From the NCBI GenBank assembly GCA_946902875.1, contig OX336344.1, positions 17,257,791 through 17,321,790 of the forward strand: DNA of 64,000 nt, in the 5' to 3' direction. The DNA comes from Nematopogon swammerdamellus. Lineage: Eukaryota > Arthropoda > Insecta > Lepidoptera > Adelidae. Each line of letters opens with the position of its first letter. Within the stretch, counting starts at the first letter, position 1. The notes beneath the pieces are model-generated. The model did no database searches and had not been told where the DNA came from. It saw only the letters and a program-made list of their open reading frames with translations. Positions 63,201-64,000 of this stretch are shown here, in pieces. The position numbers and the translations under genes were made by a program.

Positions 63201-64000
63201 TCGAGCGGTCACCCATCCAAGTACTGACCTCGCTCAGCGTTGCTCAACAACAGTCCACCGACCGCACCACTGAGCTACCGAGGAGACTGACAAAATGTAC
63301 CCATCTTCTCCATATTTATCAGCGCACGCACGTGGTGGTGCGTGCAGTCAAAATGAATGAGCTCACTAATCGCGTTGCACGGCTGCGTTCCTCTCCTCAC
63401 GGCCAATGCAGATAAGGCACGTTTTTTTCTCTGCTTCTGCTCTGTAGCAGAGCTGGAGCAGAAGTACGTGCGTGCTCATCTTGCATTTGAGCACGTCGAC
63501 CAGTCATTCTTATACTTTGTCATGTTTCTTAATATGGTCCTTAATACATATTTATTAGTGTTGCAACGAATAGTGTATTCGGCCGATGGCCGAATACCTA
63601 ATATTCGGCCCGAAGCCCGGCCGAATAGCCGAATATTCGGCCTTATTTTTATGTTTTTTAAGCAATACTATTTGTGCCGTTTATTATTAAACGTTAAACG
63701 TTTATGAAAAAAAGCGTAATCGCCAGCTTCCAGATACTGCTGAGAAAATTGTCTTTCTCCGTCACAACCTGTCTCTATTGGATTTCAAATATTAGTACCG
63801 CACCCAGCGTTGCTTAACATTCAATAGCGACAGTTGACTGTCTGCACCACTGAGCTATCGAGGCTAACAAAACGTCTATCATTCTGTAATGATTATTACT
63901 ACGATACCTCTTCATCTTCGGCGAGTAGCTCGTCGGGCGGCTGGTGCCGCGGGTGAGCTTGTTCCGCGCTCGTTCTCACCGCGCGAGACTCGCTCTGCTC
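22881..64000 (-). CDS. RNF19: RNF19 (Dorfin-like) RBR E3 ubiquitin ligase, 5' end beyond window
   Basis: Seven minus-strand exons join in frame to 525 residues: 64000-63908, 43173-42993, 39885-39771, 37572-37367, 35301-35160, 33958-33724, 23486-22881. In order they encode an acidic lead-in, RING1, the RING1-IBR linker, IBR, RING2, a first membrane helix with the [18 protein letters not shown] block, and a second membrane helix with [17 protein letters not shown] plus a disordered tail. This order and these motifs are diagnostic of RNF19A/B. Family role: RBR ligases take ubiquitin from an E2 onto a RING2 cysteine; here that residue is the Cys of DGSCNHM. The protein is likely ER/membrane anchored. 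The Ala/Ser/Pro-rich tail is much shorter than in vertebrate RNF19 (700-840 aa). Two introns exceed 10 kb. An opposite-strand kinase gene sits in the last intron. Confidence 0.9.
23600..23990 (+). pseudogene. LINE reverse-transcriptase tail fragment
   Basis: Reads [20 protein letters not shown] then SRVNRL and CLQAGLAPP, the usual ending of a lepidopteran LINE protein (RLWNxLP ... FKxRVNR type). It is embedded in RNF19's last intron. Confidence 0.6.
24101..24920. mobile_element. Transposon remnant with perfect 20-bp terminal inverted repeats
   Basis: atgcctgattgtaaaaacga at 24101-24120 and its exact complement at 24901-24920. The motif gtaaaaacaacct recurs near both ends (24197, 24284 inverted, 24657). 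The 820-bp body has no transposase ORF. Confidence 0.75.
24921..26100. other. RNF19 intron / EcKinase upstream region
   Basis: No gene seen. CpG-rich islands at 25565-25640 and from 25970 onward lead into the kinase gene. A TCAGTC initiator-like motif lies at 26104, about 30 bp before the ATG. Confidence 0.4.
26135..26579 (+). CDS. EcKinase-like exon 1
   Basis: 148 codons plus 1 nt, beginning [21 protein letters not shown] at 26135 follows a GC-rich leader. Ends ARLP before donor gtgagc. Confidence 0.85.
26135..27612 (+). CDS. Ecdysteroid-kinase-like (EcKinase/CHK-like) small-molecule kinase
   Basis: Two exons, 26135-26579 and 26816-27612 (phase 1, donor gtgagc, acceptor cgtttcag), give 413 aa, the normal family length. 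An acidic Ser/Glu N terminus precedes the kinase-like fold. Visible are the putative ATP-binding Lys in PIVVKLPP (about K91), the catalytic-loop motif HADFWSGN (H277, D279, N284; HxDxxxxN) and the metal-binding D300 of LDWQ, where the family more often has DFQ. EcKinases phosphorylate secondary alcohols. Bombyx EcK acts on ecdysteroids at C-22, and other members are linked to xenobiotic detoxification; the substrate here is unknown. The gene is strikingly GC-rich and lies on the opposite strand inside the last RNF19 intron. Confidence 0.88.
26816..27612 (+). CDS. EcKinase-like exon 2
   Basis: Starts within a Glu codon ([13 protein letters not shown]) after acceptor ttcag. Contains the catalytic motifs and ends VLQLQPPAS then TGA. 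Confidence 0.88.
27980..27985 (+). terminator. Candidate polyadenylation signal of EcKinase-like gene
   Basis: AATAAA, 368 bases past the stop. Confidence 0.45.
27990..28371. other. RNF19 intron, nothing recognised
   Basis: No ORF or repeat family seen. Confidence 0.3.
28372..28520 (-). mobile_element. S2 SINE 3' part
   Basis: Reverse T-run, then gctgagtcagaggggtctaa, catgctccgaccagccaata and atactggactagag, matching 40785-40920 and the complement of 34600-34735. Confidence 0.75.
28521..29689. other. RNF19 intron, nothing firmly recognised
   Basis: An inverted repeat links about 28560-28600 (agtgtttcaactaaatcttc) with 28800-28825 (gaagatttagttgaaacgct), so 28562-28824 is probably another MITE. 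The rest is unassigned. Confidence 0.45.
29690..30070 (+). pseudogene. Jockey-like LINE C terminus (RNase H/zinc-knuckle end)
   Basis: In one frame [19 protein letters not shown], then [15 protein letters not shown] and [14 protein letters not shown] stop. Sister copy at 12266-12660 in reverse. Upstream frames are broken. Confidence 0.75.
30071..31346. other. RNF19 intron, little recognised
   Basis: A scrap at 30785-30850 (aagtaaccgttggatgggtg) resembles the 5S-like part of S1. Nothing else could be placed. Confidence 0.35.
31347..31645. mobile_element. hAT-like MITE
   Basis: Terminal repeats cacagagcacgaaat and atttcgtgctctgtg, extending imperfectly about 60 bp (shared tagaggcgccct). A perfect 8-bp target duplication gtcgcaca flanks it at 31339-31346 and 31646-31653. 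The 8-bp duplication is the hAT hallmark. No ORF. Confidence 0.85.
31667..33233 (+). mobile_element. Mariner transposon, disabled, with nested insert
   Basis: TA duplications at 31665-31666 and 33234-33235 flank imperfect terminal repeats (cgagagtagatccaaa / tttggatccaccctcg). Without the nested insert the element is about 1.3 kb, normal for mariner. The transposase begins MEKINTEQ at 31845 and then hits TGA. Later frames give the helix-turn-helix region ([19 protein letters not shown]), the first catalytic Asp of [17 protein letters not shown] and [14 protein letters not shown], which holds the third catalytic Asp region. Several stops and frameshifts, plus the insertion just after MDES, make it non-functional. 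It lies 20 bp from the hAT-like MITE. Confidence 0.9.
32332..32576 (-). mobile_element. 245-bp insert inside the mariner transposase
   Basis: Flanked by a perfect 16-bp duplication atgaaagcttggttca (32316-32331 and 32577-32592). It begins with a (TTG)n run and ends with ttagtcgccttttacgacat, gcacggggagagacgcagtg and the ccccacatagtac tail, i.e. the module seen in S1b heads. The long variable duplication indicates target-primed reverse transcription. Confidence 0.85.
33236..33720. other. RNF19 intron, nothing recognised
   Basis: Unassigned sequence up to the donor of the first membrane-helix exon. Confidence 0.3.
33724..33958 (-). CDS. RNF19: RNF19 exon with first membrane helix
   Basis: 235 nt. 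[19 protein letters not shown], then [20 protein letters not shown] and ALLVGLPLW (membrane helix), then an Arg/His-rich loop. Donor gtgagt follows, phase 0. Confidence 0.9.
34184..34322 (+). repeat. S1 SINE 3' half
   Basis: aatggtcggtcgaaaccgct through ttcagtgtagccggcacgat to tgggctgatatcacggatgt, then fused directly to an S2 head. Confidence 0.75.
34323..34742 (+). mobile_element. S2 SINE, full length, tRNA-Leu/Ser-like head
   Basis: The head gcgggtggccgagcggtttg carries a type-II tRNA A box and is followed by gatgttcgaatcc (B box). Then comes the shared core (aaaactgtaggtcccttccc, gtggtaggctcaaaatgtag, gggttgataccaccgta). A related 3' half (tccagtatagccagcaatcc, ggcacctaccttctcagagg) ends in an A-run. 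Confidence 0.85.
34790..35145 (-). repeat. Family C repeat
   Basis: tatgggagccccccttaatt, gaaaatttcaacgggctacc and agacagacggacagacagac match the complement of 59640-59850. Confidence 0.7.
35160..35301 (-). CDS. RNF19: RNF19 RING2 exon with catalytic cysteine
   Basis: 142 nt after acceptor gttgtcaacag. GEVKPCPRC, then [14 protein letters not shown], then [16 protein letters not shown]. The Cys of SCNH aligns with the thioester cysteine of RBR ligases (parkin C431 class), with the neighbouring catalytic His present. A 67-bp minisatellite begins about 40 bp upstream of the acceptor. Confidence 0.92.
35340..36125 (-). repeat. 67-bp minisatellite abutting RNF19 RING2 exon
   Basis: cacct(c/a)acttgttgac recurs at 35424, 35491, 35558, 35625, 35682, 35746 and 35818, mostly 67 bp apart, then diverges into roughly 35-39-bp half-units to 36125. 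On the minus strand each unit contains tgttgtcaacag and tcaacaagtgaggtgaa, close to the true acceptor and exon start (gttgtcaacag then gtgaggtgaagcc). Short minus-strand ORFs therefore repeat peptides such as LSTSEVKMC that echo the exon's STGEVKPC. Confidence 0.85.
36155..36330 (-). repeat. Dispersed repeat, LINE 3'-end-like
   Basis: Reverse T-run, then cgcccatggacattcggtcg and gacaggtgcctactcctctc, the complement of the unit at 60880-60965. Confidence 0.6.
36575..36868 (+). mobile_element. S1b SINE
   Basis: ggggccggtactttaaaatg then gtatgtcgtaaaaggcgact replaces the tRNA/5S head. The S1 core and tail then run to the A-run at 36860. Confidence 0.8.
36890..37175 (-). mobile_element. tRNA-like MITE, second copy
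   Basis: On the minus strand: gtggctcgggatcaattctg (terminal repeat), gaaagcgaatcaagggaatc, then a tRNA-like unit (ttggctcaatggtaagag, gggttcgaatcc) and aagcaatgttacggtgttta. This is the 3166-3514 family, but its opposite terminal repeat is not found. Confidence 0.75.
37158..37325 (-). repeat. Duplicated flank, also at 43570-43725
   Basis: aacttaacccttaatgcaat, gacgcgagtttaacattttt and agcgccgctaaagaagtttt occur in both places in the same order, so the tRNA-like MITE and its flank were copied as one unit. Confidence 0.75.
37367..37572 (-). CDS. RNF19: RNF19 IBR exon
   Basis: 206 nt after acceptor tttgtcaacag. [17 protein letters not shown], then [20 protein letters not shown] supply the remaining IBR ligands. 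The variable linker [19 protein letters not shown] follows. Confidence 0.9.
37600..39765 (-). other. RNF19 intron, AT-rich
   Basis: From 37800 to 38560 it is very A/T-rich with no repeats placed. No additional exon was found between the linker and IBR exons, and splice phase requires none. Confidence 0.5.
39771..39885 (-). CDS. RNF19: RNF19 RING1-IBR linker exon
   Basis: 115 nt between acceptor cattgttgcag and donor gtacct, in no long ORF. It translates as [17 protein letters not shown], then [18 protein letters not shown], the linker helix and first IBR zinc pair of RNF19. Phases (2 nt in, 2 nt out) match both neighbours exactly. Confidence 0.92.
39944..40108. mobile_element. 165-bp palindromic MITE near an RNF19 acceptor
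   Basis: Arms of about 65 bp (taatcacgagatttaaccta ... tttgtatggagaaacg and its complement, few mismatches) surround a loop of about 33 bp. It ends 58 bp from the acceptor of the linker exon (39886). Confidence 0.8.
40205..40532 (+). mobile_element. S1b SINE
   Basis: ggtactttaaaagaatagcc, ctctccccgtgtatgtcgca then the S1 core from 40305 and tail to the A-run. Confidence 0.8.
40785..41115 (-). mobile_element. S2 SINE, nearly full length
   Basis: Reverse copy: T-run, catgctccgaccagccaata, ggactagaggagagcacaac, shared core (ggtggtaccaacacagtcgg ... acctacagttttac) and a decayed head (gcagcaggtgtaggtatgca, attcggccac). Confidence 0.8.
41116..41756. other. RNF19 intron, nothing recognised
   Basis: Contains gactcatggtcccac-like short repeats (41573-41630). 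No gene. Confidence 0.35.
41757..41900 (-). repeat. S1 SINE 3' half
   Basis: acctacaacatccattatgt through ggtgccatgtcagtgtttcc to cgtttcaaccg; no A-tail. Confidence 0.7.
42115..42490 (-). mobile_element. tRNA-like MITE with different terminal repeats
   Basis: Ends are caaagtctagtatgcgaatt + gctctgattggt (42122) and its approximate complement (42448-42479). The direct repeat ccgacacc (42107-42114, 42491-42498) may be an 8-bp target duplication. Inside, on the minus strand, are ttggtggctcagtggtagag and tgggttcgtgtccc, a tRNA-like unit related to those at 3267 and 36990. Confidence 0.65.
42499..42990. other. RNF19 intron, nothing recognised
   Basis: No gene or placed repeat. Becomes GC-rich from 42900 into the RING1 exon. 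Confidence 0.35.
42993..43173 (-). CDS. RNF19: RNF19 RING1 exon
   Basis: 181 nt after acceptor gttgttgcag. Ligands: CPLC, then CAH, C, C (CAHRCCEPC), then CPAC, followed by MHPD at donor gtgagc (phase 1). [12 protein letters not shown] matches the family's RING1 helix. Confidence 0.9.
43480..43725 (-). repeat. Truncated tRNA-like MITE plus shared flank
   Basis: attgagccatgaaataacat through aattgatcccgagccactcg to aagttttcacttcaa repeats 37070-37325; the tRNA-like core is cut off. Confidence 0.75.
43726..43945 (-). repeat. Family C repeat fragment
   Basis: tgggaaccccccttaatttt, gaaaatttcaagcggttact and gacagacagacggcggcggc. Confidence 0.65.
43946..44441. other. RNF19 intron, TG-rich
   Basis: 44225-44375 is a degenerate tgtg/gtgt-rich stretch. 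No gene. Confidence 0.4.
44857..45320. mobile_element. Insertion in left arm of the foldback
   Basis: Absent from the right arm. Starts with a 57-bp-armed hairpin (gtcaaaaataatttccgttt at 44857; complement ending 44998). It ends in the sequence gtccatccgtttgggagcta, a (CA)n run and cgtcgggggttaaaa. Confidence 0.75.
45237..45276. repeat. (CA)n microsatellite
   Basis: About 20 CA units. Confidence 0.95.
45810..45935 (+). pseudogene. Mariner-like transposase fragment
   Basis: Open frame [19 protein letters not shown] then [18 protein letters not shown], the region of the third catalytic acidic residue, cut by the SINE at 45936. The C terminus resumes at 46093. Confidence 0.75.
45936..46090 (-). 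mobile_element. S1 SINE 3' half inside the foldback transposase
   Basis: Reverse T-run, gtaaactgacatggttggct, catccgtgatgtcagcccat, ending at atttacatagc. Confidence 0.8.
46768..48404. other. RNF19 intron with a (CATA)n array
   Basis: The microsatellite cataca runs from 47090 to 47165 with interruptions, with a second short run at 47724-47740. The rest is AT-rich and unassigned; apparent ORFs here are microsatellite artefacts. Confidence 0.6.
48405..48785 (+). repeat. Family D repeat
   Basis: gcttttgcccgcggcttcgc, tcgtgtgaaattcgtattta, cctatcctgtgtcccgtata and tcggtttaagagttatggag; ends acagatttattattag. Confidence 0.75.
48786..49272. other. RNF19 intron, nothing recognised
   Basis: Unassigned; a G-rich stretch lies at 49180-49205. 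Confidence 0.3.
49273..49973 (+). repeat. Left arm of a large inverted duplication
   Basis: About 700 bp complementary to 51803-52518, including gtgatgtcattttcggataa, gatggcggattc-like text, the (CA)n tract at 49655-49695 and an S1 SINE at 49757-49930. Confidence 0.85.
49757..49930 (-). mobile_element. S1 SINE 3' half, in left inverted arm
   Basis: Its mirror copy lies at 51842-52003. Shared variants (cattgcttcccttcatttcg; cgcatagccgt) show that one insertion was duplicated. Confidence 0.85.
49990..50630 (-). pseudogene. Jockey-clade LINE reverse transcriptase C terminus
   Basis: Minus strand 50463-50098: [19 protein letters not shown] then [20 protein letters not shown] and [15 protein letters not shown], the standard thumb/C-terminal motif of Jockey-like LINEs. 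It continues in another frame to 50033 ([14 protein letters not shown]). Upstream plus-side sequence to 50630 keeps decayed RT homology. Confidence 0.85.
50870..51700 (+). pseudogene. Transposon-associated PIN/FEN-like ORF, broken
   Basis: First part, 50899 onward: [19 protein letters not shown], then [10 protein letters not shown] and [14 protein letters not shown]. After a -1-type frameshift it reads [17 protein letters not shown] at 51205-51260. After an RTE scrap it resumes near 51490 as [20 protein letters not shown] then [12 protein letters not shown]. Proteins with [17 protein letters not shown] and FxGCDxVSxF are widespread, poorly named invertebrate repeat-encoded proteins. The Asp-rich motifs suggest a PIN/FEN-type nuclease fold (inference). 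Confidence 0.55.
51265..51375 (-). repeat. RTE LINE 3' terminus
   Basis: tcagcgtgtaagcgtccact and ctggacatacgcctctccag are the complement of the last about 100 bases of the copies at 8665-9095 and 17930-18475. Inserted in the PIN-like ORF. Confidence 0.8.
51803..52518 (-). repeat. Right arm of the large inverted duplication
   Basis: Reverse complement of 49273-49973 with scattered changes. It ends gacatcac, directly abutting the terminal repeat of the next element at 52519. Confidence 0.85.
51842..52003 (+). mobile_element. S1 SINE 3' half, in right inverted arm
   Basis: Mirror of 49757-49930, including the uncommon cgcgaaatgaagggaagcat variant. Confidence 0.85.
52519..53636. mobile_element. 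1.1-kb element with 28-bp terminal inverted repeats and internal duplication
   Basis: catacatcggaatccgcggg + gcacgaat at 52519-52546, exact complement at 53609-53636. Inside, about 250 bp (52725-52990) is repeated directly at 53140-53345 (accaacttacacgtgttaca; gccaaggtccaaaa). A further inverted pair (taaggggggg-ttctgtat / atacagaaccccccctta) flanks the repeat boundary. No transposase. Confidence 0.8.
53830..54110 (+). pseudogene. CR1/L2/Jockey-like LINE C terminus
   Basis: [20 protein letters not shown] then WNSL, a stop, and after a shift [19 protein letters not shown]: the usual RTxxFxxSFxxRTxxLWNxLP ... FKxxV ending of LINE reverse transcriptases. The following catgggcatcgttagacacc tail recurs at 4960 and 60945. 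Confidence 0.75.
54111..55124. other. RNF19 intron, A/T-rich
   Basis: Poly-A/T blocks at 54355-54430. No gene. cgccgcctcaacattaggtt at 54905 recalls 3045-3060 in reverse. Confidence 0.35.
55125..56515. mobile_element. Foldback element with 380-bp internal tandem duplication
   Basis: Terminal arms 55131-55335 and 56300-56505 are complementary over about 200 bp (ggccagtcatatctaacatt; aaaaaaagtgcgaaaatttc). Between them, 55380-55760 and 55765-56140 are direct repeats (atatcggggaaaatactcat; agaaaagatgttgtag; gtttgaaaggaaaaaccatg). No ORF. Confidence 0.8.
56552..56764 (+). other. Unexplained 70-codon CpG-rich ORF
   Basis: Begins [15 protein letters not shown], contains an Asp run ([12 protein letters not shown]) and ends YDVNP then TAG. 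It is CpG-rich against AT-rich surroundings, with no family match and no splice support. It may be debris of a mobile element. Confidence 0.25.
56848..57267. mobile_element. MITE expanded by internal tandem repeats
   Basis: Ends aggcccacttgcaccaacac and gtgttggtgcaagtgggcct are inverted repeats. Inside are two 86-bp units (56850, 56936) and four 62-bp units (57019, 57081, 57143, 57205), almost identical within each set. Confidence 0.9.
57269..57308. repeat. Short hairpin
   Basis: aaatctattattgttgta and its near-complement tataacaataatagattt with a 4-base loop, immediately after the tandem MITE. Confidence 0.7.
57672..58035 (+). repeat. Family D repeat
   Basis: agcttttgcccgcggcttcg, tcgcgtgaaattcgtattta, cctatcctgtgtctcatata; close to the copies at 48405 and 61940. 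Confidence 0.75.
58172..58410 (-). mobile_element. S1 SINE without head
   Basis: T-run, tail, and core up to accctaccaccaagtaagat. Confidence 0.8.
58550..58975 (-). mobile_element. S1 SINE, full length
   Basis: T-run at 58552, tail, core (accctaccacc-type segment at 58775), 5S-like block (gtcacccatccaagtattga at 58864) and A-box complement (actgagctac) near 58959-58968. Confidence 0.85.
58976..59634. other. RNF19 intron, nothing recognised
   Basis: A possible inverted pair is aaccggagaaaaccag / ccggttgttcg-type sequence near 59340-59400. No gene. Confidence 0.3.
59635..59990 (+). mobile_element. Family C repeat, most complete copy
   Basis: aggttccgtatccgttgtgc to gagttcgactcgcacgtggc and a T-run. 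The first 20 and last 80 bases define the family. The B-box-like end suggests a Pol III-linked origin; a MITE is the alternative. Confidence 0.7.
60215..60602 (+). mobile_element. S1 SINE, full length
   Basis: gcctcggtagctcagtggtg head, 5S-like ggatgggtgaccgctcgacc, ggttcggattcc, core, tail and A-run at 60592-60602. Confidence 0.85.
60623..60678. mobile_element. 56-bp hAT-type miniature element
   Basis: Ends cacagagcatcaaat / atttgatgctctgtg are perfect inverted repeats related to those of the 31347 MITE. Flanks gatacggc and gatacgac match 7 of 8, as an aged hAT target duplication would. Confidence 0.7.
60679..61045 (+). other. RNF19 intron with LINE tail scrap
   Basis: 60880-60965 (ggcattcgcaacccccgcat, gaatgtccatgggcgtcgta) is the LINE 3'-end repeat also at 4938 and 54045. 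Nothing else. Confidence 0.5.
61048..61385. mobile_element. Near-perfect foldback MITE, TA target
   Basis: 338 bp made almost entirely of two complementary arms of about 160 bp (gaaaaaggtcgtaagtcggt ... ttttgcgtcag) around a short loop. TA lies on each side (61046-61047, 61386-61387), as for Tc1/mariner-type MITEs. Confidence 0.9.
61388..61939. other. RNF19 intron, nothing recognised
   Basis: AT-rich, unassigned. Confidence 0.3.
61940..62370 (+). repeat. Family D repeat
   Basis: gcctttgcccgcggcttcgc, then the shared body with agttatggacgaacata, ending acagatttattattag. Confidence 0.75.
62555..62900. mobile_element. Chimera of S1 and S2 SINE pieces
   Basis: S2 3' sequence (gattgctggctacactggac) meets S1 core in both orientations (ggtggtagggtttaccccgc; cattcattcagtgcggtggt) and an S2 core (tttgagcctaccacctagtg). 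Confidence 0.65.
62905..63290 (-). mobile_element. S1 SINE, full length
   Basis: T-run, tail, core, 5S-like block (gtcacccatccaagtactga at 63208), A-box complement (ccactgagctaccg) at 63268. Carries a small tail deletion. Confidence 0.8.
63560..63645. repeat. Cluster of attcggcc palindromes
   Basis: attcggcc and ggccgaat alternate at least seven times (for example gtattcggccgatggccgaa). Likely the end of a transposon rich in this palindrome. Confidence 0.65.
63800..63870 (-). repeat. S1 SINE head only
   Basis: cacccagcgttgcttaacat, cagttgactgtctgcaccac and tgagctatcgaggctaacaa are the complement of the first 70 bases of the SINE at 2153. Confidence 0.75.
63908..64000 (-). CDS. RNF19: RNF19 upstream exon (partial)
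   Basis: The 31 open codons running off the window end read through [12 protein letters not shown] to donor gtatcg. The exon ends in phase 0, matching the acceptor of the RING1 exon 20.7 kb away, so the junction reads [14 protein letters not shown]. Acidic sequence before RING1 fits the family. It was assigned by phase and composition, not by a known motif, so it is less certain than the others. Confidence 0.55.

Overview
The window looks like moth or butterfly (Lepidoptera) nuclear DNA. It is AT-rich and intron-rich, saturated with short non-autonomous transposons, and carries GT-AG introns, an insect ecdysteroid-kinase-like gene and piggyBac, mariner, RTE and Jockey-like remnants. The species cannot be named from the sequence.

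Five protein-coding genes can be supported. (1) 698-850 (+) is the last exon of an ER-retained thioredoxin/PDI-family protein ending in KDEL. (2) 3801-8530 (+) is a complete six-exon RNFT1/2-type membrane-anchored RING E3 ligase of 482 aa. (3) 15987-19688 (-) is a complete three-exon ARL6IP4 (SRrp37-like) splicing-associated protein of 160 aa. (4) 22881-64000 (-) is an RNF19 (Dorfin-like) RBR E3 ligase. Seven exons are assembled here, all joining in frame; the 5' end lies beyond the window and the gene covers more than 41 kb. (5) 26135-27612 (+) is a two-exon EcKinase/CHK-like small-molecule kinase of 413 aa, very GC-rich and nested on the opposite strand inside a 10-kb RNF19 intron. Two of the five encode ubiquitin ligases predicted to sit in endomembranes, beside an ER PDI-like gene. 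That is suggestive of ER proteostasis, but chance clustering is possible. No true tRNA, rRNA, CRISPR array or virus-derived gene was recognised.

The rest is mostly mobile DNA. The most striking part is a modular SINE superfamily (called here S1, S1b and S2). S1 has a tRNA-like A box joined to a piece of 5S rRNA containing its internal promoter. S1b has a different 5' module that also occurs alone. S2 has a tRNA-Leu/Ser-like head. All three share a central core and a recognisably related 3' half, with about 20 copies here. Other structures are a MITE with terminal inverted repeats that encloses a tRNA-like gene; a mariner interrupted by a 245-bp insert with a 16-bp target duplication; piggyBac-like and hAT-like MITEs with diagnostic TTAA and 8-bp target duplications; a 2.3-kb foldback element made from a mariner-like transposase end; a roughly 700-bp inverted duplication with an older SINE in both arms; and a 67-bp minisatellite immediately upstream of the RNF19 RING2 exon whose units resemble that exon's own splice junction.

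Layout: 0-1 kb PDI tail; 1-3.5 kb repeats and a MITE; 3.5-9 kb RNFT; 9-15 kb unannotated AT-rich DNA and LINE scraps; 15.9-19.7 kb ARL6IP4; 19.8-22.8 kb repeats; 22.9-43.2 kb the RNF19 exon cluster with the nested kinase and mariner; 43.2-63.9 kb a giant RNF19 intron made almost wholly of repeats; 63.9-64 kb an upstream RNF19 exon.
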